The notes beneath the pieces are model-generated. The model was not told where the DNA came from, made no database searches, and saw only the letters and a program-made list of their open reading frames with translations. From contig NZ_JAUSMX010000014.1 in NCBI RefSeq assembly GCF_030646115.1, positions 124,001-188,000 of the forward strand: DNA of 64,000 nucleotides, in the 5' to 3' direction. The position numbers were made by a program, and so were the translations under genes. Of the stretch, positions 21,392 through 31,345 are shown piece by piece (position 1 is the stretch's first letter; every line of letters starts with the position of its first letter). This stretch comes from Fluviicoccus sp. (GTDB lineage: Bacteria; Pseudomonadota; Gammaproteobacteria; Pseudomonadales; Moraxellaceae).

Positions 21392-22206
21392 GGTGTCTTT
21401 CCCTGTCCCCGTTGGTCGAGGCCTTGTTGTATCAATTGACGGATCTTGTGGCGAACCACCTCGACTTTATGTTCCAGGTCGTCTTCGCACTGGATAGGGC
21501 CGCTGAAATACAGAGGCTCGCCAAAGTGCAGGGTGATTTTGACAGGCAGCGGCAAGGGCGGCGCTACGGCCACATAGGGCAGTCCCAGCCGTTGCGCCAG
21601 CCCCTTGAGGTTGCCGAGCATCGGCAGGGCCTCTTCACAGCCGACCACTCCGACCGGGATGATCGGCGTATTGGTGTCAATGGCAATCTGCATGAAGCCG
21701 CAGCCGAACCGCTGCAACTGGTAACGCTTGCCGAAGCCCTTGCCGGTGCCGCGCACACCTTCCGGGAAAATGATGACGGCCTCTTCCTGCTTCAGCATAT
21801 CCAGGCAGTTGACCGGCTCTCCCACCACCGCGCCGATGGCATTCACAAAGTTGCCGAGATACGGCAGGTCGGGGAAGAAACGCTCGATCATGGCGCGCGG
21901 CACACGCGGACCGAAGGGATTGGTCAGCATGCTGTAGCCAAGCAGCGCACCGTCCATCGGCAGATAACCCGAATGGTTGGGGACAATCAGCACCCGGCCC
22001 TGAGCCGGGATGTTTTCCCGGCCGAAGGCCTCCACCCGGAAATATTTCTCGTAGAACGGTCGCGCCAGGGCGGCGGCCATGTGGCTGGTGGGGGAGTGGT
22101 AGCCCCAGCGGTCGTAGCCCAGGCTGCCCAGCGGTTTGCGGGCGCGGTTGAACGCATCTTTCAGTTCCCGTGGCAGCAAACGCTTTTCCAGGGTTTCATA
22201 CAGCAT
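21388..22206 (-). CDS. PlsC-like acyltransferase
   Basis: VLIVPNHSGYLPMDG (NHxxxxD) and IIFPEGVRGTGKGFG motifs; 4-nt overlap with the SDR gene. Confidence 0.88.
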   Translation of the reverse strand: MLYETLEKRLLPRELKDAFNRARKPLGSLGYDRWGYHSPTSHMAAALARPFYEKYFRVEAFGRENIPAQGRVLIVPNHSGYLPMDGALLGYSMLTNPFGPRVPRAMIERFFPDLPYLGNFVNAIGAVVGEPVNCLDMLKQEEAVIIFPEGVRGTGKGFGKRYQLQRFGCGFMQIAIDTNTPIIPVGVVGCEEALPMLGNLKGLAQRLGLPYVAVAPPLPLPVKITLHFGEPLYFSGPIQCEDDLEHKVEVVRHKIRQLIQQGLDQRGQGKTP

Positions 22207-22318
22207 GGCAATCCCTCCTCAGGTCTGTCACAATCCTAACAACAACGCGGGGAAAGTGTTAAGGGGTTAGCAAAGCGGAATTTTCTTCACGGATTGACGA
22301 ATGGCTACGGTCTTTAAC

Positions 22319-22348
22319 TTGACCCTGATGCAAGCCGGTTGCTATAAA
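22319..22348 (+). promoter_or_regulatory. Candidate sigma70 promoter of hupB
   Basis: TTGACC - 18 nt - TATAAA (GC extended: TTGCTATAAA). Confidence 0.6.
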
Positions 22349-22422
22349 TGGCAACCTGTTGCGGCGCTTCTGTTGCCGCCCGAATCTCTGCCACGCCATC
22401 AAAGCAAAAACAAGGGGAAGAA

Positions 22423-22695
22423 ATGAACAAGTCCGAATTGATTGACGCCATCGCCACCTCTGCCAATCTGACCAAGGCAGATGCCGGCCGGGCACTGGAC
22501 TCCGTCACTGCCGCCATTACCGATGCCCTCAAGGCCGGTGATTCGGTGACTTTGGTGGGTTTTGGCACTTTCGGTGTCAAGGAGCGCGCTGCCCGCACCG
22601 GCCGCAATCCCAAGACCAATGAAAAAATTGAAATCGCTGCCCGCAAGGTTCCCGATTTCAAGGCCGGCAAGGGTTTGAAAGACGCCATTGCCTGA
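22423..22695 (+). CDS. hupB: HU family DNA-binding protein
   Basis: [11 protein letters not shown]...[26 protein letters not shown], canonical HU; upstream of ppiD. Confidence 0.96.
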   Translation: MNKSELIDAIATSANLTKADAGRALDSVTAAITDALKAGDSVTLVGFGTFGVKERAARTGRNPKTNEKIEIAARKVPDFKAGKGLKDAIA

Positions 22696-22715
22696 CGGCC
22701 CGGTTGTCCAGCCTG

Positions 22716-22747
22716 AAAAGCGCGCCCACTTGGGCGCGTTTTTGTTG
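22716..22747 (+). terminator. Intrinsic terminator after hupB
   Basis: GCGCGCCCACTTGGGCGCGTTTTTG. Confidence 0.8.
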
Positions 22748-22771
22748 TTTACACTACCAAGGTGGAGTTAG

Positions 22772-24664
22772 ATGGAAGCCTTTCGCGAAATGATCAAGGG
22801 CCGGCTGGGCAAATTCATGCTGGCCCTGCTGATGCTCCCGTTTGCCCTGGCGGGCATAGAGTCCTATTTTGGCGGCGGCGGCGCCAGCCCGGCAGCTACG
22901 GTCAACGGTGAGGATATCCCCCTGGCCACCCTGGACAATGCGGTGGAGAAACAGAAGCAGGATATTCTGGCTAGTCTGGGCCCGGGCGCCGATGCCTCCA
23001 GGATTGATAACAAGGTGTTGCGTGAAGAATTGCTGAAAAAGCTGACGGAAGATGTGTTGCTCAAACAACGTGCGCGCAAGGCCGGATTCATTGTTTCAGA
23101 TGCGGATATCGGCAAGATCATTGCCGAAGAGACATCCTTTCAGGAAAACGGTGTTTTCTCCCAGAGCCGATATGAGCAAGTGCTGCGCGGCGTCGGCGAA
23201 GATCCAGCAACTTTCCCCCAGCGGGCGAAAGAGCGTATTGCCCAGCGCCAGTTGATGACCGGCATTGTGCTGACAGGCATTGCATCGGGTAAGGAAGTGG
23301 AACGCCTGAACCTGCTGAATACCCAGCAGCGCGACATCCATGTCGCCACCATGACCGCCTCCCGTTTTCTGGGTACGGTGCAGGTTACCGATGCCGATAT
23401 TGATCAGGAATACCGCAAGCACCCCGATCTTTATACTTCTGAAGACAAGGTAACGGCTGAGTATGTGGCGTTGACTCCGGAACACTTTCAGGCGGCGGCG
23501 ACCGTCTCCGAAGCGGATATTGAACAGCGTTATGCCGAGCGACTGAAGTCTTTGGAAAGCAGTGAACAACGCCAGTCCAGCCATATCCTGCTGAAGGTGG
23601 ATGACAAGGTCAAGGATGCCGATGCTCTGGCCAAAATCCTGGCCCTTGAAAAGCGTGTTAAGGCAGGTGAGGATTTCGGTGCTCTGGCAAAAGAATTTTC
23701 CCAGGATACCGGTTCAGCGGCCAACAATGGCGATCTGGGTCTTTCCAGTCGCGGCATGTTCGTGCCTGAGTTCGAGAAGGCGCTGTATGCCCTGAAAGTG
23801 GGGGAGGTTTCAGCCCCCGTCAAGAGCCAGTTCGGTTATCACCTGATCAAGTTGACGGCTATCCAGAAAGCGCCGGTTCCGGCCATGGCCGATATCCGTG
23901 CGGAGCTGGAAACCGAGGCCCGTCAGGGCAAGTCCGAAGACCTGTTTGCCGAAGCAGTGGACAAACTGGATGCTCTGGCCTACGAGTCCTCTGACTTGAA
24001 GGATCTGGCAGCCGCTTATCAACTGCCGGTGGAAGTTACGGCTCCGTTCAGTCGCAAGGGTGGCGAAGGCGTAGCGGCGGATCGTAAATTCCAGCAGTCG
24101 GCTTTTAGTGATGACTTGCTGAAAGATGGCAAGAACTCGGCGGGCATTCGCCTGGATGACCGCCGCATGGTGTGGTTGCGGGTCAAGAACCATGAAGCCG
24201 CGCACTTGCTGCCGCTGGCGGAAGTCGCACCCCGTATCCGTTTGGCGTTGCAGTATGACAAGGCGTCTGCCATGGCCAAGACCCAGGCTGAATTGGCAGT
24301 CAAGGAACTGGCGGCGGGCAAGTCACCTGCGGATGTGGCGGCTGCCTTGCAGTTGCAGTGGATGGACTTCCCGGGTATCAACCGTCAGGCGACGGCCCCC
24401 GGCCAGGATATCCTGAAACTGGCCTTCCGCCTGCAGGCTCCCAAGGCGGGCGCCTGGTCGGCGGGTCTGCGCCAGATGGGCAAGGATTATGCCGTAGTGG
24501 CGTTGAGCCGGGTCCAGGAAAACACAGCACCGCTGACGGCCGAACTTCGCAAGCAGATCATGCAGAACCAGGCAGGTGTGAACGGGCAGCAGGAATTGAT
24601 GGACTATGTGCAGTACCTGCGCGGCGAGGCGAAGATCGAGCTGATGAAGTCTGCTGAACAGTAA
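22772..24664 (+). CDS. ppiD: SurA N-terminal / parvulin peptidyl-prolyl isomerase PpiD
   Basis: N-terminal TM anchor, parvulin domain SSHILLKVDDKVKDADALAK...FGYHLIKL, next to hupB. Confidence 0.93.
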   Translation: MEAFREMIKGRLGKFMLALLMLPFALAGIESYFGGGGASPAATVNGEDIPLATLDNAVEKQKQDILASLGPGADASRIDNKVLREELLKKLTEDVLLKQRARKAGFIVSDADIGKIIAEETSFQENGVFSQSRYEQVLRGVGEDPATFPQRAKERIAQRQLMTGIVLTGIASGKEVERLNLLNTQQRDIHVATMTASRFLGTVQVTDADIDQEYRKHPDLYTSEDKVTAEYVALTPEHFQAAATVSEADIEQRYAERLKSLESSEQRQSSHILLKVDDKVKDADALAKILALEKRVKAGEDFGALAKEFSQDTGSAANNGDLGLSSRGMFVPEFEKALYALKVGEVSAPVKSQFGYHLIKLTAIQKAPVPAMADIRAELETEARQGKSEDLFAEAVDKLDALAYESSDLKDLAAAYQLPVEVTAPFSRKGGEGVAADRKFQQSAFSDDLLKDGKNSAGIRLDDRRMVWLRVKNHEAAHLLPLAEVAPRIRLALQYDKASAMAKTQAELAVKELAAGKSPADVAAALQLQWMDFPGINRQATAPGQDILKLAFRLQAPKAGAWSAGLRQMGKDYAVVALSRVQENTAPLTAELRKQIMQNQAGVNGQQELMDYVQYLRGEAKIELMKSAEQ

Positions 24665-24680
24665 AGTCTTACGCTGTAAT

Positions 24681-24714
24681 AAAAAACCCGCCAATCAATC
24701 GGCGGGTTTTTTTA
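24681..24714 (+). terminator. Intrinsic terminator between ppiD and fabI
   Basis: AAAAAACCCGCCAATCAATCGGCGGGTTTTTTT; A-tract on the other side makes it potentially bidirectional. Confidence 0.88.
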
Positions 24715-24730
24715 TTGTAGTGCAACAGCC

Positions 24731-25519
24731 TCAGCTTTCCAGCGGCGGCATGGCGGTGGTGTTGAAGCCGCCGTCCACATAGAGAATTTCCGCACTGATA
24801 CCGGATGCCAGATTCGAGCACAGGAAGGCGGCGGCATTGCCGACTTCTTCAATGGTGACATTGCGGCGCAGCGGGGTGGCTGCTTCGTTGTAGGCCAGCA
24901 TCTTGCGGAAGTTCTTGATGCCGCTGGCCGCCAGCGTACGGATAGGACCGGCGGAGATGCCGTTGACGCGGACACCCAAGGGGCCGAGGCTGGAGGCCAG
25001 ATAGCGGACATTCGCTTCCAGCGAGGCCTTGGCCAGACCCATGACGTTATAATTGGGCAGGACGCGCTCCGAGCCTTGGTAGGTCAGGGTGATGACGCAA
25101 CCCTGGTTCTTCACCAGCATGGGCTTGCCGGCCTTGGCCAGCGCCAGCAGGCTGTAGCTGCTGACATCGTGGGCAATACGGAAGCCTTCGCGGGTGGTGA
25201 CATCGACAAAGTCCCCTTCCAGTTGGTCGCCGGGGGCAAAGGCCACGGAATGGACCAGCCCGTCCAGCCCTTCCCAATGACTGCCGAGTGCGCTGAAGAC
25301 GGCGTCGATTTCAGCATCATTGCCGACATCACACGGAAAAACCAGGCTGGAGCCGAAACCGGCCGCGAAGTCCTCGACCCGCGACTTGAGCTTGTCATTC
25401 TGGTAAGTGAAGGCCAGCTCTGCGCCTTCGCGGTGCATGGCGGCGGCGATGCCGTAGGCAATGGAAAGCTTGCTGGCGACACCGACGATCAAAACCCGTT
25501 TGCCGGACATGAAACCCAT
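24731..25519 (-). CDS. fabI: Enoyl-ACP reductase FabI
   Basis: [22 protein letters not shown] and Y-x6-K type active site ([19 protein letters not shown]). Confidence 0.95.
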   Translation of the reverse strand: MGFMSGKRVLIVGVASKLSIAYGIAAAMHREGAELAFTYQNDKLKSRVEDFAAGFGSSLVFPCDVGNDAEIDAVFSALGSHWEGLDGLVHSVAFAPGDQLEGDFVDVTTREGFRIAHDVSSYSLLALAKAGKPMLVKNQGCVITLTYQGSERVLPNYNVMGLAKASLEANVRYLASSLGPLGVRVNGISAGPIRTLAASGIKNFRKMLAYNEAATPLRRNVTIEEVGNAAAFLCSNLASGISAEILYVDGGFNTTAMPPLES

Positions 25520-25661
25520 GTTGGATGCTCCTGTTGTTCACGATTGGTTGGCGATCGGGGACAAATAACCTGTCCAGTCGCCGGATATAGTCCGGCGGCT
25601 CCGAAAGCCGACCCGGAGTGTGCCACAAACGAAAGTAGTTGCACCACGTCCATCCGGGACT

Positions 25662-27293
25662 TTATCCGGCAGCCGGCAGATCTCCGGCGAAAGCAGCTTT
25701 CATCAACTGACGGGTGTAGTCCGAGTAAGGGCGGTGGAAAATATCGTCCGCCAACCCGGTTTCCACCAGTTCGCCATGACGCATCACCAGCACCCGGTGG
25801 CTGACCGCACGTACAACTTTCAGGTCATGGCTGATGAACAGGCAGGAGAATCCCAGTTCTGCCTGCAAGCGCCGCAGCAGCAGTACAATCTGCTTCTGCA
25901 CGGTACGGTCCAGCGCGGAAGTGGGCTCATCCAGAATCAGCAGTTTCGGTTTCAGCACCAGGGCGCGGGCAATGGCAATGCGCTGGCGTTGTCCGCCGGA
26001 AAACTCATGCGGATAGCGGTGGCGGGTTTCAGCGTCCAGTTCCACGGCTTGCAAGGCTTCAATCACGCGCTGCTCCTGCACCTCCGGGGAAAGGCCCAGC
26101 AGTTCCAGACCTTCCGCGACGATCTGGCTGACACTGAGCCGGGGACTGAGGCTGCCGTAGGGGTCCTGGAACACGATCTGCAAGTCCTTGCGCATGGACC
26201 GGAAAGCATTCTGTGATAAGGCCTGCACTTCCTGCCCCATGAATACGATGCGGCCGTCGGTGATGTCCGTCAAACGGGTGACAGCGAAAGCCAGCGTCGA
26301 TTTGCCGGAACCGCTTTCGCCGACCACGCCCAGGGTTTCTCCCTGCCGCAGTGACAGCGACAGGTTGCTGACCGCCTTGATATGACCGGATACGCGTCGC
26401 AGAAAACCCTTGCGGATGGGGAACCAGATCCGCAGGTTATCAATCGCCAGAATTTGAGTTGCGCCTTCGGGAACCGGGGCGGGATGCCCTTCGGGCTCAG
26501 CGGCCAGCAATGTGCGGGTATAGTCATGTTGCGGATTGGCAAACAGGCTGAGGGTCGTATTGATCTCGACCAACTGTCCCTGCTGCATCACGCCGACCCG
26601 GTCGGCAAATCGCCTAACCAAGCCAAGATCGTGCGATATCAGCAGCACCGACAAGCCGTGCTTCTGTTGCAGGGATTTCAGCAGTTCCAGGATTTGTTCC
26701 TGAAGCGTCACATCCAATGCCGTCGTGGGTTCGTCGGCTATCAGCAACGCCGGGCGGTTGGCCAGCGCCATGGCGATCATCACCCGTTGCCGCTGGCCGC
26801 CGGAAAGCTCGTGGGGATAACTGTTGACGCGTTTTCCCGGGTCGGGGATGCCGACTTCCCGCAGCAGTTCCACGGTGCGCCCGCGAATCTTGGCGGCCGT
26901 GTCCGGATGATGCTGCATCATGATTTCATCAATCTGGCGGCCGATGATATGCAGGGGGTTCAGCGAGGTCATCGGCTCCTGGAAAATCATGCTGATGCGG
27001 TCGCCGCGTATTTCCTGCAACCGCTTGGCCGATGCCGTCAGCAGTTCTTCATCTTCCAGCCGGATGGAGCCGCTGAACCCGGCATTGCCCGGCATCAGCT
27101 TGAGGATGGACAACGCGGTCAGCGATTTGCCTGAGCCGCTTTCACCGACAATCGCCAGCATCTCGCCGCGTTCGACAGCAAAGCTCACCTGACGCACTGG
27201 TTCGGTTTCGCGGCCGTTGCCGGAAAAGCGGACGCTCAGCCGATCGATGGCCAGCAGCGGGCCGGACTTATTGCTTGCGGGGGTCGAAGGCAT
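25662..27293 (-). CDS. yejF: Duplicated ABC transporter ATPase YejF
   Basis: Two complete ABC cassettes with Walker A GESGSGKS and LSGGQRQR / FSGGQRQR signatures; operon with yejEBA. Confidence 0.92.
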   Translation of the reverse strand: MPSTPASNKSGPLLAIDRLSVRFSGNGRETEPVRQVSFAVERGEMLAIVGESGSGKSLTALSILKLMPGNAGFSGSIRLEDEELLTASAKRLQEIRGDRISMIFQEPMTSLNPLHIIGRQIDEIMMQHHPDTAAKIRGRTVELLREVGIPDPGKRVNSYPHELSGGQRQRVMIAMALANRPALLIADEPTTALDVTLQEQILELLKSLQQKHGLSVLLISHDLGLVRRFADRVGVMQQGQLVEINTTLSLFANPQHDYTRTLLAAEPEGHPAPVPEGATQILAIDNLRIWFPIRKGFLRRVSGHIKAVSNLSLSLRQGETLGVVGESGSGKSTLAFAVTRLTDITDGRIVFMGQEVQALSQNAFRSMRKDLQIVFQDPYGSLSPRLSVSQIVAEGLELLGLSPEVQEQRVIEALQAVELDAETRHRYPHEFSGGQRQRIAIARALVLKPKLLILDEPTSALDRTVQKQIVLLLRRLQAELGFSCLFISHDLKVVRAVSHRVLVMRHGELVETGLADDIFHRPYSDYTRQLMKAAFAGDLPAAG

Positions 27294-28287
27294 CGCGGGT
27301 GGCCTCTCCAATGAAAACGAGCAGGGTCAGCAGCGTGCCCAGCGTCAGGAAAGCGGACAGTCCCAGCCAGGAAGCGCTCAGGTTGTTCTTGCCCTGGGCG
27401 ACCAGTTCACCCAGCGACGGTGAGCCGACCGGCAGGCCGAAGCCGAGGAAGTCCAGCGAGGTCAGCAGGCTGATGGCGCCGGTAAAGATGAACGGCAGGT
27501 AGGACAGCGTGGAAACCATGGCGTTGGGAAGGATGTGCCGGAACATGATCTTGCTGTCGCTGAGCCCCAGCGCCCGCGCCGCCCGAACGTATTCCAGGTT
27601 GCGGCCGCGCAGGAACTCGGCGCGCACCAGACCGGTCAGTTCATGCCAGGAGAACAGCAGCATCAGCCCAAGCAGCCACCAGAAGCTGGGTTGCACCAGA
27701 CTGGCGAGGATGATCAGCATGAACAGCATCGGCAGGCCGGACCAGATCTCGATGATGCGCTGGCCGGCCAGATCGACCCAGCCGCCGTAGTAGCCTTGCA
27801 GCGCCCCGGCGGCAATGCCGATGACTGAACTGCCCAGCGTCAGTGTCAGCGCAAACAGCACCGAGATGCGGAAACCATAGATGATGCGCGCCAGCACGTC
27901 GCGCCCCTGGTCGTCGGTGCCGAGCAGGTTTTCAGCCGAGGGAGGGGCGGGGGCAGGCACGCTGAGGTTGTAGTTGATGGTGCGGTAGCTGTAGCGGACC
28001 GGCGCCCACAGAATCCAGCCTTTCTCTTCGATGAGACCGGCCACGAAGGGATCGCGGTAATCCGCGTTACTGGCCAGTGTGCCGCCGAAGACGGTTTCGG
28101 GATAGTCCTTCGCCACCGGGATGTAGAGGCTGTTATTGAAGGACACCAGCAACGGTTTGTCGTTGGCGATCAGTTCGGCAAAGAGGCTGAGCCCAAACAG
28201 GAGGATGAATATCCACAGTGAGGCATAACCGCGACGGTTGGCCTTGAAGTTCTGCCAGCGGCGCTGGTTGACGGGAGTCAAGGTCAT
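27268..28287 (-). CDS. yejE: ABC transporter permease YejE
   Basis: Binding-protein-dependent permease motif HELTGLVRAEFLRGRNLEYVRAARALGLSDSKIMFRHILPNA. Confidence 0.92.
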   Translation of the reverse strand: MTLTPVNQRRWQNFKANRRGYASLWIFILLFGLSLFAELIANDKPLLVSFNNSLYIPVAKDYPETVFGGTLASNADYRDPFVAGLIEEKGWILWAPVRYSYRTINYNLSVPAPAPPSAENLLGTDDQGRDVLARIIYGFRISVLFALTLTLGSSVIGIAAGALQGYYGGWVDLAGQRIIEIWSGLPMLFMLIILASLVQPSFWWLLGLMLLFSWHELTGLVRAEFLRGRNLEYVRAARALGLSDSKIMFRHILPNAMVSTLSYLPFIFTGAISLLTSLDFLGFGLPVGSPSLGELVAQGKNNLSASWLGLSAFLTLGTLLTLLVFIGEATRDAFDPRKQ

Positions 28288-28289
28288 GA

Positions 28290-29381
28290 TCAGCCCCGGC
28301 CCTCGAAGTCAATGCGCGGGTCGATCCAGGTGTAGACCAGGTCGCTGATGATGCGCAGGATAAGTCCCAGCAGGGTGAAGATGAACAGCGTGCCGAAGAT
28401 GACGGGGTAATCGCGGTTGATGGCGGACTGGAAACTCAGCAAGCCCAGACCGTCCAGGTTGAAGATGATTTCAATCAGGAACGAGCCGGTGAAAAAGATG
28501 GACAGCAGCGCCGACGGGAAACCGGCAATGATGATCAGCATCGCGTTGCGGAACACATGGCCGTAGAGCACCTGGTTGTCGTTAAGACCCTTGGCGCGGG
28601 CCGTGACGACATACTGTTTGTGAATTTCGTCCAGGAAGGAGTTCTTGGTCAGCATGGTCAGGGTGGCGAAACTGCCGATGGTCAGGCAAATGGTGGGCAG
28701 CACCAGATGGTGAGCGTAATCCAGCGCCTTGCCGAGCGGGCTCAGTGAGTCAAAATTGTCGGAGACCAGCCCCTGCATGGGGAAGACCTGCCAGTAACTG
28801 CCGCCGGCAAACAACACAATCAGCAGGATGGCGAACAGGAAGCCAGGAATGGCATACCCGACAATGATCAGGCTGCTGGTGGTGATATCGAAGCGGCTGC
28901 CGTGGCTGATGGCCTTGCGGATGCCCAGCGGGATGGAGATCAGGTAAACCAGCAAGGTGCTCCATAACCCCAGGGAGATCGATACCGGCATTTTCTCAAG
29001 AATCAGGCCGGTTACACTTTTGTCGCGGAAGAAGCTCTGTCCGAAGTCAAAGCGCAGGTAGCTGGTCAGCATCAGCCAGAAGCGTTCAGCAGGCGGTTTG
29101 TCGAAGCCGTACTGCTTTTCCAGATCCTTGATCAGTTCCGGGTCCAGGCCCTGCGCGCCGCGATAGGGGCTGTCCTTGCCCTGGCTGTTGCCGCCGGAGG
29201 TCATGTCGCCCGACGCGCTGCCGCTGACCGGATTGCCCCGGGTATCCAACCCCTTGGCCTTGGCAATCGCCTGTTCCACCGGGCCGCCCGGCGCCGCCTG
29301 CACAATCACGAAGTTGATCAGCAGGATGCCCAGCAGGGTGGGGATGACCAGCAGCAAACGCCGCAGGATGTACGACAGCAT
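28290..29381 (-). CDS. yejB: ABC transporter permease YejB
   Basis: [38 protein letters not shown]-terminus and permease EAA-like motif. Confidence 0.92.
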   Translation of the reverse strand: MLSYILRRLLLVIPTLLGILLINFVIVQAAPGGPVEQAIAKAKGLDTRGNPVSGSASGDMTSGGNSQGKDSPYRGAQGLDPELIKDLEKQYGFDKPPAERFWLMLTSYLRFDFGQSFFRDKSVTGLILEKMPVSISLGLWSTLLVYLISIPLGIRKAISHGSRFDITTSSLIIVGYAIPGFLFAILLIVLFAGGSYWQVFPMQGLVSDNFDSLSPLGKALDYAHHLVLPTICLTIGSFATLTMLTKNSFLDEIHKQYVVTARAKGLNDNQVLYGHVFRNAMLIIIAGFPSALLSIFFTGSFLIEIIFNLDGLGLLSFQSAINRDYPVIFGTLFIFTLLGLILRIISDLVYTWIDPRIDFEGRG

Positions 29382-29393
29382 CAGGCTTCTCCG

Positions 29394-31211
29394 TTACTGC
29401 TTGCCTTGGGCGGCGCGGATACGCGCTTGTTTGGCGGCATTCGCCCACCAAAAATCCAGACCGGGGGAGTACTTCGGTTTGACAGCCGGTTGTTCCAGGT
29501 AGTCCCAGTAAGCAATGCGGTAGCTGCGGTTGTGATATTGCGGGATGACCAGATGATTCCACAATAAAACCCGGTCAAGCGCCCGGGTCGCCGTCACCAG
29601 TTCTTCACGGGTGCGGGCGCCGACGATGCGGTCAACCAGCGCGTCCACCGCCGCACTCTTGATGCCGCTCAGGTTATGGCTTCCCGGAATACCGGCGGAC
29701 TGGGAACCCCAATAGCCGCGCTGTTCGTTGCCGGGCGACAGCGACTGGGCGAAGCCTTCCACCACCATGTCGAAATCGAACTCGCGCTCACGATTGATAT
29801 ATTGCGAAGAATCCACCGGACGGATGCTGACTTCGATCCCCAGTCGCGACAGGTTTTTGACAAAGGGTTCGACGATGCGCACGAACTCAGGCTGCACCAG
29901 CAGGATCTCGAATTTGAAGGGCTCATTCTTGGCGTTGACCAGCTTGCCGTCCCGAATGTTCCAGCCGGCGCTTTGCAACAGTTTCTGCGCCGCCATCAGG
30001 TTGGCGCGGACGTTGCCGCTGCCGTCGGATTTCGGAGCCTGATAGGGGGTGGTGAAGACCTCCGGCGGCAATTGCGCCTTGAAAGGATTCAGCAAGGCCA
30101 GTTCGGCGGGCGAGGGCAGTCCCTTGGCCGCCAGTTCGGAGTTGTCAAAATAGCTCTGGGAACGGCTGTAGGCATTGAAGAACAGATTGCGGTTGCTCCA
30201 TTCAAAATCGAACGCATAGGCCAGCGCCTGCCGCACCCGGCGATCCTGGAATAACGGCCTGCGGAGGTTATAGACAAAGCCCTGCATTCCGGCCGGATTG
30301 AGGTTCGGTTGTTCAAACTTCTTCACCAAACCCTGCTGTACGGCCGGGAACTTGTATTCGGTGGCCCAGGTCTTGGCTTTGGACTCGACCAGAAAATCAT
30401 ATTGGCCGGCTTTGAAGCCTTCGAAGGAAACGGTGATGTCCTGGTAATACACAAACCTGATGGTATCGACATTGAACTTGCCGCGATTGACCGGCAGGTT
30501 GGCTGCCCAGTATTTGGGATTGCGGGTGTATGTCGCCGACTTGCCCGGGTCCAGCCGCGTCAACAGGTAGGGGCCGCTCCCCACCGGAATATCCAGATTG
30601 GTGCTGTTGAAGGTGTGCTTGCTCCAGTAGTTTTTCGGCAGAATCGATTGCTCACCCACAATCAGCGACAGCTCACGGTTGTTCTTGTTTTTGAACGTGA
30701 ACTTGACCCGTTGCTTATCCAGCGCCTCCACCTTGCTGATCTCGCTGTAATAGTTGCGCAAGTTGGGAGCGCCTTCCTTGCGGATCAGGTCGAAAGTAAA
30801 AGCCACATCTTCCGCCGTCACCGGTGACCCGTCGCTGAAACGGGCGGCGGGATTCAGGTGATAGGTAATCCAGCTCGGGTCTTCAGGATCACGCTCAATC
30901 TTTTCCGCCAGCAGGCCATAGCGGGAAAACGGTTCGTCAAGCGCCGCCACGGTCAGGGAGTCGTAGATATAGTCAGTGCCTTCAACAGCGTTGCCCTTAT
31001 TGATGAAGGCATTGGTGCTGTCGAAGGTCCCCAGCGCCCTTAACCGCAGTTCCCCGCCTTTGGGTGCATCCGGCCGGGCGTAGCTGAAAGACCTGAAGTT
31101 ATCGGGCATGGCGGGTTTGCCGTGCAGGGCAATCGAGTTGCTGACGACAACAGCCGCATGGCTCATCGACACCGTCAGGGACAACAGGGTGGTGCACAAC
31201 AGCTTGTTCAT
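29394..31211 (-). CDS. yejA: Extracellular peptide-binding protein YejA
   Basis: Signal peptide; SBP family 5 features; upstream of yejBEF. Confidence 0.9.
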   Translation of the reverse strand: MNKLLCTTLLSLTVSMSHAAVVVSNSIALHGKPAMPDNFRSFSYARPDAPKGGELRLRALGTFDSTNAFINKGNAVEGTDYIYDSLTVAALDEPFSRYGLLAEKIERDPEDPSWITYHLNPAARFSDGSPVTAEDVAFTFDLIRKEGAPNLRNYYSEISKVEALDKQRVKFTFKNKNNRELSLIVGEQSILPKNYWSKHTFNSTNLDIPVGSGPYLLTRLDPGKSATYTRNPKYWAANLPVNRGKFNVDTIRFVYYQDITVSFEGFKAGQYDFLVESKAKTWATEYKFPAVQQGLVKKFEQPNLNPAGMQGFVYNLRRPLFQDRRVRQALAYAFDFEWSNRNLFFNAYSRSQSYFDNSELAAKGLPSPAELALLNPFKAQLPPEVFTTPYQAPKSDGSGNVRANLMAAQKLLQSAGWNIRDGKLVNAKNEPFKFEILLVQPEFVRIVEPFVKNLSRLGIEVSIRPVDSSQYINREREFDFDMVVEGFAQSLSPGNEQRGYWGSQSAGIPGSHNLSGIKSAAVDALVDRIVGARTREELVTATRALDRVLLWNHLVIPQYHNRSYRIAYWDYLEQPAVKPKYSPGLDFWWANAAKQARIRAAQGKQ

Positions 31212-31301
31212 GGGAATGATCTCTCCTGAAAACCGCAGACAGCCTTTTTGATAATGAAAACAGGGAATTGTGGCCGGGATTTTACGGGAGGAGCTTAGCA
31301 A

Positions 31302-31330
31302 AAAAAACCGCCGCGAATGCGGCGGTTTTG
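31302..31330 (-). terminator. Intrinsic terminator after mltD
   Basis: On minus strand: ACCGCCGCATTCGCGGCGGT followed by a run of T. Confidence 0.85.
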
Positions 31331-31345
31331 TGTGCTTCAGGCAAA

